Positions 10,310 to 19,707 of a DNA stretch of 64,000 bases are shown here, one piece after another. A model generated the notes under the pieces. It did not search any database. It was not told the origin of the DNA and saw only the letters and a list, made by a program, of their open reading frames with translations. Every line of letters begins with the position of its first letter. Position 1 is the first letter of the stretch. The translations under genes and the position numbers were made by a program. Origin of the DNA: Helicobacter labacensis. GTDB taxonomy: Bacteria; Campylobacterota; Campylobacteria; Campylobacterales; Helicobacteraceae. The stretch spans positions 1 to 64,000 of the forward strand of contig NZ_QXQQ01000002.1 of NCBI RefSeq assembly GCF_003660285.1. Direction: 5' to 3'.

Positions 10310-11851
10310 ATGGCATTTCAGGTTAATACGAATATCAATGCGTTAAACGCCCACGCCGTGGGTCTAGTTACCCAGCGCGATTTGCGCGAGTCGCTTGAAC
10401 GCTTGAGTTCGGGTTTGCGAATCAATAAGGCTGCCGATGACGCGTCAGGGATGACTATCGCGGATTCCTTGCGTTCGCAAGCTAAAAGTTTGGGGCAGGC
10501 GATCGCCAACACCAACGATGGTATGGGGATTATCCAAATCGCAGACAAGGCGATGGACGAGCAGATCAAAATCCTAGACACGATCAAGGTGAAAGCCACG
10601 CAAGCCGCACAGGACGGGCAAAACGCCCAATCTAGAAAAGCACTTCAGGCGGACATCATCCGCTTGATCCAAAGCTTGGATAACATCGGGACCACGACTT
10701 CCTATAACGGACAGACATTGTTATCTGGGATGTTTTCTAATAAAGAGTTCCAAGTGGGGGCGTATTCCAACGAGACCATCAAGGCGAGCATCGGTGCGGC
10801 CACTTCTGATAAGATCGGTCAAGTCAAGATTGTAACCGGAAAGAATATCACCGCAGCCGGTGAGGTGGCTTTGACCTTTAAGCAAGTGGATGGGGTGCAT
10901 GATGTGTCTTTGGAGAGTGTGAAAATCTCCACAAGCGCGGGCACAGGGCTTGGCGTATTGGCAGAGGTTATTAATAAAAACTCTAACGCGACTGGGGTGC
11001 GCGCCAACGCCAATGTCATCACCACTTCTGACACCGCGATCAAATCTGGGAGCTTGAGTGGTTTGGTGGTGAATGGGGTTCAGATCGGCAACATTCTTGG
11101 AATCAAGAAAAACGACAGCGATGGGCGTTTGGTGGCTGCTTTAAACGCGGTTACCGCCCAAACTGGCGTAGAAGCCTATACCGACTCTGTGGGACGCTTG
11201 AATCTACGCAGTATTGATGGGCGTGGGATCGATATCAAAGCGAAATCTAGTAATGTGGACGCGCAGGGCTTGGCTTTAGACACTTTGGATGGGGGGCAAA
11301 ATATCACTCAGGGGTCTTTGAACTTCGGGCGGCTTTCTCTAGTCAGACAAGACGCTAGGGATATTTTGGTGGTTTCTGGGGCTAATGTGAGCGCGTCTGC
11401 TGGCTATGCGGCTATCGGGTTTGCTAAGGGTGCGCCCGCTAGCACCACGGTTAACCTTAGAGATGTGCTTGGGGAGTTTAACCAAGCGGTGCGTTCAGCT
11501 TCTGGGGCTAATTACAATAAAACCCTTGCGGCTGAAAATCTCACTTTAGGCTCTGGGGTAACCACTTTGCGCGGCGCGATGGTGGTGATGGACATTGCCG
11601 AATCGGCGCAAAAAATGCTCGATAAAGTGCGCTCTGACTTGGGTTCTGTGCAAAACCAAATGGTGAGCACGGTGAACAATATCACCATCACCCAAGTCAA
11701 TGTGAAAGCCGCTGAATCACAAATCCGCGATGTGGATTTCGCCCAAGAGAGTGCTAATTTCAGCAAGAATAACATCTTGGCGCAGTCTGGTAGTTACGCG
11801 ATGAGTCAGGCCAACACCGTCCAGCAAAATATCTTGCGCCTTTTGACCTAG
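10310..11851 (+). CDS. flaA: Major flagellin FlaA
   Basis: The protein has 513 residues. The N-terminal D0/D1 helices ([34 protein letters not shown]) and the C-terminal D1/D0 helices ([18 protein letters not shown], ending [14 protein letters not shown]) are those of Helicobacter FlaA. The central D2/D3 region, roughly 180-400, is variable and Ser/Thr/Gly-rich. It is exported unfolded through the flagellar type III system. ATG 10310 has AAGGAGTTATT in front. FlaB usually begins with different residues (SFRINTN), so FlaA is the better call. Sugar modification with pseudaminic acid is expected; pseC is in this window. Confidence 0.96.
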   Translation: MAFQVNTNINALNAHAVGLVTQRDLRESLERLSSGLRINKAADDASGMTIADSLRSQAKSLGQAIANTNDGMGIIQIADKAMDEQIKILDTIKVKATQAAQDGQNAQSRKALQADIIRLIQSLDNIGTTTSYNGQTLLSGMFSNKEFQVGAYSNETIKASIGAATSDKIGQVKIVTGKNITAAGEVALTFKQVDGVHDVSLESVKISTSAGTGLGVLAEVINKNSNATGVRANANVITTSDTAIKSGSLSGLVVNGVQIGNILGIKKNDSDGRLVAALNAVTAQTGVEAYTDSVGRLNLRSIDGRGIDIKAKSSNVDAQGLALDTLDGGQNITQGSLNFGRLSLVRQDARDILVVSGANVSASAGYAAIGFAKGAPASTTVNLRDVLGEFNQAVRSASGANYNKTLAAENLTLGSGVTTLRGAMVVMDIAESAQKMLDKVRSDLGSVQNQMVSTVNNITITQVNVKAAESQIRDVDFAQESANFSKNNILAQSGSYAMSQANTVQQNILRLLT

Positions 11852-11861
11852 GGGCGCGTGC

Positions 11862-12920
11862 CTAGTGGCTTAGCCATAGGGCGATCTCATCAGCCAAAAA
11901 AAAGTCTTGGGCAATGAGTCGCCCTCTTTCCAAATAGCACACTTTTTCTTCTAGCAGGGTTTTGACTTTCTGGGGTGCTAGCAAATCGGTGCTAACCCCC
12001 AAATTGCAACGCAAACCCAAAAACAAGGCTTCTAACTCCAAATCCGTGGTGCTCAAGGGCTCCTTGTGGGTGTATAGAGGGTTGGCGGTGTAGCTTGGCA
12101 CACTTTTGAGTTTATAGAGGCGTGTTTGGCCTACGCGCCCCACTGCGCCCGCCCCACAGCCCACATATTCCAACCCCCCCCAATAGCCTAAATTATGCAG
12201 GCATTGGTAATTTCTAGCGTAATTAGACACTTCGTAGGGCACAAACCCCCCTGCGATCAAACAGGCTTGCATGTGTGTGTCTAGGCGGGGCAGTATCTCT
12301 AGGGGGGTGTGAGCTAATCTGCTTTGATCCTCTAAAGTGAGACTATAGGCAGAGAGATGATCGATGGGTAAGTTAGAAGCCTGGGCTGCCTCTTGTTCCA
12401 AACTCTTAGGGGTATCTAGGGGGGTGTTGTAAATGAGATCAATGCTCAAATGTGCGATGCCACTTTTAGAGGCGTATTCTAAAGCCTTGTAAACATTGTC
12501 AGGGTTATGATCGCGTTGCAAAAAGCGTAACTTGGGTTCTAAGAAACTTTGCACCCCTATGGACAGGCGCGTCATGCCAAAATTCTTAAGCGCAACACAC
12601 CACTGCAAAGAGAGTAAATCCGGATTGGCTTCTAGGGTGATCTCCACATCGGGGCTTAAGCGCGCGTGGCTGGTGATGGCATTAAAGATCTGTTCGTAGT
12701 GTTGGATGCCCAGCGTATTGGGCGTGCCTCCCCCGATGAAAATAGATTGCAAATATGCCCCTTTTAGGGACGCGCTTATATCCTGACAGAGTGCCTTGAC
12801 ATAGCCATCTTTGAGTCCATCTAGCCCGCTAAAGGAGTTAAAGGCGCAATACCCGCATTTGCTTTGGCAAAAAGGGATGTGGATGTAAAGACTTTCGGGG
12901 GGAGGGCTGGTTTTAAGCAT
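11862..12920 (-). CDS. hemW: Radical SAM HemN-like protein (probable heme chaperone HemW)
   Basis: The 352-residue radical SAM enzyme has a CX3CX2C cluster motif at Cys18, Cys22 and Cys25 (FCQSKCGYCAF). True HemN adds a fourth cysteine in this loop; here it is Phe, the HemW pattern. GGGTPN near residue 63 is the SAM-binding glycine motif. HemW proteins carry heme to acceptor proteins rather than oxidise coproporphyrinogen. It ends 10 bp from the convergent flaA gene and is divergent from the cytochrome c553 gene, a heme protein. A run of eight C on the plus strand lies at 12174-12181, inside the gene. Confidence 0.9.
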   Translation of the reverse strand: MLKTSPPPESLYIHIPFCQSKCGYCAFNSFSGLDGLKDGYVKALCQDISASLKGAYLQSIFIGGGTPNTLGIQHYEQIFNAITSHARLSPDVEITLEANPDLLSLQWCVALKNFGMTRLSIGVQSFLEPKLRFLQRDHNPDNVYKALEYASKSGIAHLSIDLIYNTPLDTPKSLEQEAAQASNLPIDHLSAYSLTLEDQSRLAHTPLEILPRLDTHMQACLIAGGFVPYEVSNYARNYQCLHNLGYWGGLEYVGCGAGAVGRVGQTRLYKLKSVPSYTANPLYTHKEPLSTTDLELEALFLGLRCNLGVSTDLLAPQKVKTLLEEKVCYLERGRLIAQDFFLADEIALWLSH

Positions 12921-12973
12921 GGCTTAATCCTTGAAATAATACCATTATGGCATATTTTGGTAAGGAGTTGGCT

Positions 12974-13276
12974 ATGAAGAAAGTGGTGCTTTTGGGTGCG
13001 CTTGCAGGTTTGAGTTTGCTTTGGGGTGCTGATGCGGCGGTGTTGGTGAAGAAATGTGCGGGTTGCCATGGGGCGTCTATGGATAAAAAGGCTTTTGGGA
13101 AAGGGCATGTGGTGAACACTTTGGATAGTGCCACCATCAAAGAGGATTTGATGGGATATAAGGCCGGCTCGCTCAATCGCTATGGTTCGGGGGCGATCAT
13201 GCATAGCCAAGCCAAAAATCTCAGCGATGCGGATATTGACGCGTTGGCAAAATACATCCCCACCCTTAAAAAGTAA
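12974..13276 (+). CDS. Cytochrome c553 (periplasmic, monoheme)
   Basis: The 100-residue precursor has a Sec signal (MKKVVLLGALAGLSLLWGADA) and a class I c-type heme site CAGCH close to the mature N-terminus. A Met in IMHSQAKNLSD is the likely second axial ligand. It ends DIDALAKYIPTLKK, the usual C-terminal helix. It should shuttle electrons between the bc1 complex and cbb3 oxidase or a cytochrome c peroxidase. ATG 12974 is chosen because AAGGAG precedes it and it begins the signal peptide; an ATG 27 bp upstream is less fit. It corresponds to HP1227 as I remember it. Confidence 0.92.
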   Translation: MKKVVLLGALAGLSLLWGADAAVLVKKCAGCHGASMDKKAFGKGHVVNTLDSATIKEDLMGYKAGSLNRYGSGAIMHSQAKNLSDADIDALAKYIPTLKK

Positions 13277-13366
13277 ATGGGCTGGAGGGGGTTTTATCTG
13301 CACTTTAGCCCTGTGTGTTATAATCTCTTAGCTTGGTGTTTTAATGGCACTGATAAAGGATTACAC

Positions 13367-13837
13367 ATGGAGACGCAAAAGAGTTATCGTCCTAATGTAG
13401 CTGCTGTGGTGCTCTCCTCTTGTTACCCTAGGGATTGCGAGTTTTTTGTCGCCCAACGCATTGATATTCAGGGGGCGTGGCAATTCCCTCAAGGCGGGAT
13501 CGATCAGGGCGAAACTCCACTCAAAGCCTTGTATCGCGAATTACTAGAGGAGATCGGCACAAACGCTGTAGAGGTGATCGCAGAATACCCCAAGTGGATC
13601 ACTTATGACTTCCCTCCCACGATGACTAAGAAACTCTACCCCTTTGATGGGCAAAAACAACGCTATTTTTTGGTGCGCCTGAAAAGTAACACCTCCATTA
13701 ATATCCAAACTCCCTCCCCCGAATTTGATCGTTACGAATTTGTCAAACCCAAAGAGCTCTTTTCTAGAGTGGTGCACTTCAAACGCCAAGTGTATCGCCA
13801 AGTCATTGGCTACTTTAGACAACAAGGGTATTTGTAA
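13367..13837 (+). CDS. rppH: Nudix hydrolase RppH/NudH (RNA 5'-pyrophosphohydrolase)
   Basis: The 156-residue protein has a complete Nudix box at residues 43-65 ([22 protein letters not shown], shown here by its key residues Gly43, Glu49, Arg57, Glu58, Glu61 and Glu62). The WQFPQGG lead-in is that of RppH and diadenosine polyphosphatase enzymes. It removes pyrophosphate from mRNA 5' ends and starts decay. In H. pylori the orthologue was first called InvA. ATG 13367 is chosen over an earlier start at 13277 because AAAGGA precedes it. It abuts lysC directly. Confidence 0.93.
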   Translation: METQKSYRPNVAAVVLSSCYPRDCEFFVAQRIDIQGAWQFPQGGIDQGETPLKALYRELLEEIGTNAVEVIAEYPKWITYDFPPTMTKKLYPFDGQKQRYFLVRLKSNTSINIQTPSPEFDRYEFVKPKELFSRVVHFKRQVYRQVIGYFRQQGYL

Positions 13838-15040
13838 GTGCTGGTGGTGCAAAAATTTGGGGGCAGTAGCGTGGGGAGTTGCGCGCGTATCCAAGCAGTA
13901 GCCCAGAGGGTAGCCCAAAGCAAGGCGCGTTTTGAAGATGTAGTGGTGGTGGTTTCAGCTATGGGGGACACCACAGACGATCTACTAGAACTCGCGCATG
14001 CCTTTGGTAACAAACTCAACCGCAGAGAATTGGATCGCCTGCTCAGTAGTGGCGAACAGATTTCTAGCGCGCTTTTGGCGATCGCCTTGGAGTCCTTGGG
14101 GCAAAAGGCGTATTCTTTGAGTGGCAAAGACGCGGGGATTTTTACCGACATGCACTTCACACGCGCGCAGATTTTAGAGATAGACACCGCGCGTATCCAA
14201 GATTTATTGGCGCAAAATTTTATTGTGGTAGTGGCGGGCTTTCAGGGGGTTAGCAAGAGTGGGGAGATCACCACCTTGGGGCGAGGGGGGAGCGATTTGA
14301 GCGCGGTCGCGCTGGCTGGAGCGTTGCGCGCCCACTTGTGTGAGATTTACACCGATGTAGATGGCATTTACACCACCGATCCGCGCCTTGTGCCCAAGGC
14401 TAGCAAGATCGCCCAAATTAGTTACGATGAAATGCTGGAGTTGGCTTCTATGGGGGCTAAGGTGTTATTTAACCGATCTGTGGAGCTGGCTAAAAAATAC
14501 AATATCCCCTTGATCACCCGTAATTCTTTTAACGATAACCCGGGCACTCTCATCACCTCAGAGGAGCAAATTGTGGAAAAACCCATTGTGAGCGGTATCG
14601 CCTTGGACAAGGATCAAGCGCGGGTGAATATCATTGATGCGTGCGATTACCCCGGGATTGCTGGGGAAATTTTTGGGCTATTAGCCGAAGCCAATCTCAA
14701 TATTGATATGATTGTGCAAACCATTGGGAAAAATGGCAAGACCAATATCAATTTCACTCTGCCCGAAGAAGATGTCGAGATTTGCCAACGGGTGTTAAAA
14801 AATGTGCGCGATATTGGTTCTGTGGAATGCGATCGCCAAGTGGCTAAGGTGTCTGTAGTGGGGGTGGGTATGCGCTCACACTCTGGGATCGCCAGCGCGG
14901 CTTTCAAAGCGTTAGCTAGGGAGAATATCAATATTTTGATGATTAGCACCAGCGAGATCAAAATCTCTGTGGTGGTGGAGGTTTCCTTAGCCGAGCTTGC
15001 CTTAAAAACCCTGCACAAAGCTTTCAAACTAGAATTGTAA
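13838..15040 (+). CDS. lysC: Aspartate kinase
   Basis: The 400-residue enzyme phosphorylates aspartate, the first step to lysine, diaminopimelate, threonine and methionine. The kinase domain begins KFGGSSVGS at residue 5 and includes GRGGSDLSAVALAG near 150 and TDVDGIYTTDPR near 175. Two ACT domains fill residues 265-400 and bind lysine or threonine as feedback inhibitors. It starts with GTG 13838 immediately after the rppH stop and overlaps hobA by one base (TAATG). Confidence 0.95.
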   Translation: MLVVQKFGGSSVGSCARIQAVAQRVAQSKARFEDVVVVVSAMGDTTDDLLELAHAFGNKLNRRELDRLLSSGEQISSALLAIALESLGQKAYSLSGKDAGIFTDMHFTRAQILEIDTARIQDLLAQNFIVVVAGFQGVSKSGEITTLGRGGSDLSAVALAGALRAHLCEIYTDVDGIYTTDPRLVPKASKIAQISYDEMLELASMGAKVLFNRSVELAKKYNIPLITRNSFNDNPGTLITSEEQIVEKPIVSGIALDKDQARVNIIDACDYPGIAGEIFGLLAEANLNIDMIVQTIGKNGKTNINFTLPEEDVEICQRVLKNVRDIGSVECDRQVAKVSVVGVGMRSHSGIASAAFKALARENINILMISTSEIKISVVVEVSLAELALKTLHKAFKLEL

Positions 15041-15552
15041 TGGAATTAGCCCGCCGTGCTTGCCAAATCCTGCAAGAACAGCATGCCAAGTTGGGGCGTG
15101 CATGGTTCCAATCCTATGATTGGGGAGAATTTGCCAAGGGTGTCCGCCATATTTTAGAAGGCGGGAGTGTGTTGCTGTGCGTGGATCAAGAGCGCGCTTG
15201 GTTTAAACACTATGTGTTAGCGCATCTGAACGCCAAGAAATTGCGCCCTCTTGTGCCCATTGTAGATGGTTTATTGGGGTATGCCCCCTTGTTGCCAGAT
15301 TCGCGTGAATGGCCTGTGATTGGCGATCTCTTGGATTTGACTTACCGCAATTACATGTTTTGGTATGTGGGTAAAGAAGGGGATTTAAGCGAATGGATTT
15401 CTAATAAGGCGCATTTTTTGTGGCTATTAGACGCTAAGAAGGGGCTATTAAGCGCACAAGACCCCTTACTAGACCTCAAATTGCTCCAACTCTATCGGGT
15501 GTTTGAGAGTGTGCTATTTGAGAGTATGTTAGGGCAGTTGGGTTCACAATGA
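15040..15552 (+). CDS. hobA: HobA, DnaA-binding replication regulator
   Basis: The 170-residue protein corresponds to HP1230. HobA is a SIS-fold tetramer that binds DnaA domain I-II and promotes orisome assembly at oriC; it is specific to Campylobacterota and analogous to DiaA. Identity is based mainly on gene order (rppH-lysC-hobA-holB, as in H. pylori) and on length and style (tryptophan-rich, with ESVLFESMLGQL near the end). No short motif is diagnostic. The ATG overlaps the lysC stop, and the 3' end overlaps holB by 4 bases (ATGA), which implies translational coupling. Confidence 0.82.
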   Translation: MELARRACQILQEQHAKLGRAWFQSYDWGEFAKGVRHILEGGSVLLCVDQERAWFKHYVLAHLNAKKLRPLVPIVDGLLGYAPLLPDSREWPVIGDLLDLTYRNYMFWYVGKEGDLSEWISNKAHFLWLLDAKKGLLSAQDPLLDLKLLQLYRVFESVLFESMLGQLGSQ

Positions 15553-16181
15553 GTAACACCCTTATTCTTGCCAATGCTCCCAAACAAGAAGCCCTAGACT
15601 ACAAAATGCAATTAGAGGCGCAAGCCCAAAGCCCACTATTGGTGCAAATGTGCCTAGAAGAAGAACTCAAAATAGAGCACGCCCAAGAGATCAAGCGCAC
15701 CTGTGTGCTAAGTTACCCCGGGCAAAAAATCTATATCGTTGCCGCGCACCATTTCAATGTCTTTGCCCAAAACGCCTTGTTAAAAATCTTAGAGGAGCCC
15801 CCCGCTCACACCCGCTTTGTGCTCATCGCCAAGCACAAACACGCGCTTTTACCCACTATCCTCTCACGCCTAAGCTGTGAGGATCGGCGCGCCAAAGCCA
15901 GCCATGCGCGCTTTGGCTTAGACCTTTGCGCCTGCACTTTGGGTGATATTTACACATATTTACAGGATTTGGATAGAAAAAATCTAAGTCCCGAGGAGAG
16001 CAAACTCCATATCGAAGCCTTTTTATTCGCCTTGCACGAAAGCGCGATCCCCCTAGATTTGGACTTATTGCACAGTGTGGATCAAGCCATGCATGCTAAT
16101 TATCTCTATTATCGCCCTAGCTACAATCTCTTACCTCTACTCTTAAAGGTGTTAGAATTAAGAGATAGCCGACAATTTTAG
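15549..16181 (+). CDS. holB: DNA polymerase III subunit delta'
   Basis: The 210-residue protein matches the short delta' of epsilonproteobacteria: it has the clamp-loader core stretch NVFAQNALLKILEEPPAHTRFVLI, including the SRC-like LSRLSCE near residue 105, and lacks a nucleotide-binding P-loop, as expected for delta'. It helps load the beta clamp. It overlaps hobA, which regulates initiation, and so pairs initiation with elongation factors. It is the last gene of the co-directional run that begins with cytochrome c553. Confidence 0.88.
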   Translation: MSNTLILANAPKQEALDYKMQLEAQAQSPLLVQMCLEEELKIEHAQEIKRTCVLSYPGQKIYIVAAHHFNVFAQNALLKILEEPPAHTRFVLIAKHKHALLPTILSRLSCEDRRAKASHARFGLDLCACTLGDIYTYLQDLDRKNLSPEESKLHIEAFLFALHESAIPLDLDLLHSVDQAMHANYLYYRPSYNLLPLLLKVLELRDSRQF

Positions 16182-16206
16182 GATCAACCCCTTTAAAAGG
16201 ACTTTG

Positions 16207-17522
16207 ATGTTTAGCAAACCCTATGTGTTATTTTTGCAAGATTTAGCCTCTACTTTGCGCCAAACTCCCCTAGACACCTCCGCACTCTTGGCTCTGCCCA
16301 CCCCTTGCCCTGAAGCCAAGCAGGTTCTAGAAGCCCTAGCTCAAATATTTAATAAGCAAAGCGCGCAATTAGAACAAGAACAAGAGAGTAAAAGGCGCAT
16401 ACAAGAACAAGACAAAGATTTAGAAACCCTCAAGCAACGCCTCTACATCGCTGAGAACATGTGCGAAGCGAGCGGAGATGGGCTGTGGTATATGCACTAC
16501 CCTAGCGATGGGCAAATGAAACCAGAAACGCCCTTTTATTGGTCAGATAAGCTCCGCAATCTCTTGGGCTTTTCTACTGAAGAGGAGTTTCCCAATGTGC
16601 TTAACTCTTGGATGGCAAGGGTGCACCCTGAAGATTTAACGCGTGTCCTATCTCTCTTTGAGAGTGCGCTCAAAGACAAGAGCGGGAAGACCAATTATAG
16701 TGCTATCTATCGGATCAAGACCAAACAGGAGGTTTACAAGCATTACCGGGCTACTGGATTAGCCAAGCGCAACGCCCAGGGCGATCCCATCTTCATCGCT
16801 GGAGCCTTGCAAGACATTGAGGAGCAAATACATAGTCAGGAGGAATTAGACAATATCGTAGAACGATTCACTCTATCTCTCTCTCTCATCTCCGATCGCA
16901 TCTTTGATCTATGCTTGCAAGAAGATAACTTACTCTCTGCAAATAACACCTGTTGGTTTTCCCCACGCCTAAGCGCAAGGGTGGTGGGTAAGCAACACCC
17001 CCCTTCCTTGCAGTCTTTACTCTCCTGCTTTTCTACAGAGAGTCAACCCCTCTTTTTAAACACCCTAGAACAGATCGCCAAAAGTCTAGCCTCACATAAA
17101 ACCCCCGATCCCATCAAACTAGAGCTCACCCTCAAGCACCATGACAACCAACAATTCTACACCTACGAATTTCAAGCCACAGGGATTAGCAAGCAAGTGG
17201 AGGGGGTGAATACAAGGCGCATTGTGGGCGTGCTCTCCAATATCGAGGCGCAAAAAAAGCAGGCAGAGTTTTACGCCAAAGAGGAGGAATTTAACCACAG
17301 AACTCAGGAGAGTTTGGATAATATCGCCCAAATCATCTCTAAGATCGATGGCATCGCCAAGCAAACTAATTTGTTGGCTTTAAACGCCGCCATTGAGGCG
17401 CGCGCGCAGGCGAGCATGGACGAGGCTTTGCGGTGGTGGCTGATGAGGTGGGGAAGTTAGCCAACAAAACCAGCGAAGCCACCAGCGAGATTGGTGCTCT
17501 ACTCAAACCCGCGCATCTATAA
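16207..17522 (+). pseudogene. PAS-domain cytoplasmic chemoreceptor, frameshifted in the signalling tip
   Basis: There is no membrane segment. The order is a short N-terminal domain, a Gln/Glu-rich coiled coil (residues 55-85), a PAS-like domain (about 90-205, FYWSDKLRNLLGFS, VHPEDL), a second domain, then the conserved methyl-accepting hairpin [16 protein letters not shown]. Directly after that motif one base is missing near 17398-17406 (GAGGCGCGCGCG where GAGGCGGCGCGC would fit). The frame then ends at 17460. The other frame carries the lost continuation [21 protein letters not shown] to a stop at 17520-17522. Even repaired, it stops soon after this, so the hairpin's return helix is cut short. 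ATG 16207 has AAAGGA in front. It probably does not signal as sequenced. Confidence 0.82.
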
Positions 17523-17547
17523 GGGGTTCAAAAAGGCTAAAAAAACC

Positions 17548-18795
17548 TTAGGAGATGTCTTCAAACAGACTATAAGAAGCCTTTAGTTGTTGCAAGCGCA
17601 AGCGCATGATATTGGCGATGTGGGGTTCTAAACCTTCAGCCCTTAGGCGCGCGCATGCTAAAGGGTTGTTTTTGATAGGCTCTTTGTTTTGGCACAGATA
17701 AAAGCAAAGCCGGGCATCTGTTTGTGCGTTGAGTTCTAGCACCGCTTGTGCGCTACTGCCTGAGCCAGCAAAAAAATCCAACACGATAGAGTTTTTGGGC
17801 GTGCAACAAGAGATGAGATATTTGATGAGCGCAACGGGTTTAGGGGTTTTAAACACCCCGCGCAAACCTAGTTTTTCCAAGTCTTTTGTGCCCTGTCGAC
17901 TGTAGAAATCCAGCACGCTTAAGACTTTGTCTTTAGATTCCTTAAGATAGTGTTTTTCATAGGGGCGTTTGTTTTTAAACACAAGCTTACCTGCGTCATG
18001 CAAGGCTTTGAATTTAGCATCACTGCACCATCCCCTATTTTTTAAAGGCGCTAAGAAAAGCCCAATTTCTGTCAAACGCACTTCTCTAGGCGCGCTAGGC
18101 GTGGATAAGTCTTTAGCGAAGTAGATTTCACCTGAACTATCCACTAGGTTATAATTCTTTAAAAAACGCAGGGCACTTTGCTGGCTTAGAGTGGCGATGT
18201 TTTGTTTGAGAATTTCTTGGGCTCTGTGTTGTCCGTGTTGCTTGAAAGCGCTTTTAACACAGCGCATGAGCGCTTGCAAGGGGGCTTGATACATGGGCAT
18301 CTGCACCCTTAAACTCTCAAAACGCGGGGCTTTACTCTTGTCTTTGGCGTAGCTTAAAACATACTCGTGGATTGTGTTGATGTGTTTAGCGTTGCTTCGA
18401 GTAGCTTGCTTGGTGATGAAGACCCCTAAAAAATTTTGCGCGCCATAAACGCCATCTAGAATGAGTTTAAGAGTCGCCATTTTGTGATCATCAATGGAAA
18501 CGAACAAACAGCCCTGATTTTTAAGCACGCCCCTAGCTGCCAGTAAGTGCTCTTCGATCCACCTCTCATAATTTATACGGCGATCGTGGTATTCAAATGC
18601 GCCCTTGGTGTTGTAGGGGGGATCGATGTAAATAGTTTGCACGCTTTCATTTTCTAGTCGCGCCAAACAATCTAGCGCATCCATCATAAAAACCTTATGC
18701 CCCATCAAATGAGTCTCTAAATCGAGCGCCATACTTGAGTTCGAGTAAATTCTGGCATCTTTGCTGATCTGCAATGGGTTTAATACGGAATGCAT
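17548..18795 (-). CDS. Beta-class adenine-specific DNA methyltransferase (type II R-M candidate)
   Basis: The 415-residue enzyme has the amino-methyltransferase motif IV DPPYN at residues 58-62 before the SAM-binding motif I FAGSG at 342-346. This order defines the beta class. A long target-recognition stretch of about 200 residues lies between. The start at ATG 18795 has AAGGA in front; later ATGs at 18732 and 18705 have no such site. Its first 101 bases overlap the end of the upstream putative nuclease gene, so the pair is probably a restriction-modification unit. The target sequence cannot be read from the gene. It faces the broken chemoreceptor gene, 25 bp away. Confidence 0.88.
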   Translation of the reverse strand: MHSVLNPLQISKDARIYSNSSMALDLETHLMGHKVFMMDALDCLARLENESVQTIYIDPPYNTKGAFEYHDRRINYERWIEEHLLAARGVLKNQGCLFVSIDDHKMATLKLILDGVYGAQNFLGVFITKQATRSNAKHINTIHEYVLSYAKDKSKAPRFESLRVQMPMYQAPLQALMRCVKSAFKQHGQHRAQEILKQNIATLSQQSALRFLKNYNLVDSSGEIYFAKDLSTPSAPREVRLTEIGLFLAPLKNRGWCSDAKFKALHDAGKLVFKNKRPYEKHYLKESKDKVLSVLDFYSRQGTKDLEKLGLRGVFKTPKPVALIKYLISCCTPKNSIVLDFFAGSGSSAQAVLELNAQTDARLCFYLCQNKEPIKNNPLACARLRAEGLEPHIANIMRLRLQQLKASYSLFEDIS

Positions 18796-19309
18796 AATCC
18801 TTAAGAAGTTTTAGAACGCTAATGGTTTGTGTGGATCGCCTCTGGGCTTGTTTGCACTCCACAATTTTGCGCTCTAAGTATTCCCCTATGCCTTTGTGTC
18901 GTCCATAGACAATAAACAGGAGTTCAGCCATCGATTCCCACACTCCCACAGCCAAAGTCGTTCGATGGTCTTTAAATACCCATGCCTTTTGCAAAGTTGT
19001 GTCGTTGAAGGTGGCACTCCAACTTTGGCTAGAAAAAGAAACCTGTTTAATCTCTAAAAACTCCGCACCTTGAGCTTTTTTAGCGTCCAGTCCATGTTTA
19101 TCTGTATTGATACAATCATAACCCAAATACAGCGCGATCATGCTATCTCTTAGCTCATTTAAAAAAGAGTCATTGTCGAGCTTATTGTATTGCCGTTGTA
19201 TATCCGCGATCTTGCTAAGGGCTTTATAACCCTGTAGCACAAAGCTACGATCTATAGGAACAAAGCAACCCTTATCAAACAAGGAAGAATCACTACCAAC
19301 TGTGCTCAC
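18695..19309 (-). CDS. Putative type II restriction endonuclease
   Basis: The 204-residue protein matches no family I can name. A PD-(D/E)XK-like site is visible as Asp75 followed by Glu86-Ile-Lys88 (FLEIKQVSF), with the hydrophobic strand expected in this fold. The gene overlaps the start of the beta-class methyltransferase gene by 101 bases, typical of a tightly linked R-M pair. The start is GTG 19309 after a weak GGGG site; the frame is open a further 14 codons upstream without a better start. Function is inferred from context and this motif only. Confidence 0.6.
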   Translation of the reverse strand: MSTVGSDSSLFDKGCFVPIDRSFVLQGYKALSKIADIQRQYNKLDNDSFLNELRDSMIALYLGYDCINTDKHGLDAKKAQGAEFLEIKQVSFSSQSWSATFNDTTLQKAWVFKDHRTTLAVGVWESMAELLFIVYGRHKGIGEYLERKIVECKQAQRRSTQTISVLKLLKDYAFRIKPIADQQRCQNLLELKYGARFRDSFDGA

Positions 19310-19707
19310 AAAAACCCCACATCGTGTTCTTGTAGAATGTAGTGAGAAATGTTAAATGCAACCTTAAATCCTAGATGCGCACGGAGGGCGACACTCCTCA
19401 ATCCAAGTGGCGATCTCTGTTTGGAGTTTTTGCTTGCGTGTTTCTAAATCCATGCGGGTTTATCCTTGTTGCAAGTCTCCACAATAAGGTATCCACCATG
19501 AACGCTTCTGATTGGGCAAGAGTCCGGGGGCAAAGAAGTGCCAGAGCAGATCGCTGGCGTTATTTAGGTTATAGAAATCCTTGTTTGAGCCCCCTAGTTG
19601 GCTTTGGAGGGGGCTACACACATCTGCATAAAAATCTGTGCTCGGAGTGCTGGCACAATACTAAGAGCAAACCCCCCTGGGAGGCTTACCAAGGGAGGCA
19701 CAACAGT
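19310..19707 (-). other. Decayed segment with minus-strand coding remnants
   Basis: No intact gene is present in about 400 bp. On the minus strand 19660-19460 is open for 66 codons, ending with residues such as NNASDLLWHFFAPGLLPNQ and a TAA. Right after it, ATG 19453 to TAA 19364 encodes 29 residues (MDLETRKQKLQTEIATWIEE...), with AAGGA in front. Neither has a family I recognise. A run of six C lies at 19671-19676. The segment sits between ferritin and the R-M pair and looks like the leftover of an insertion or deletion at a variable site. A plus-strand ORF (19375-19797) crosses it but looks random. Confidence 0.45.
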
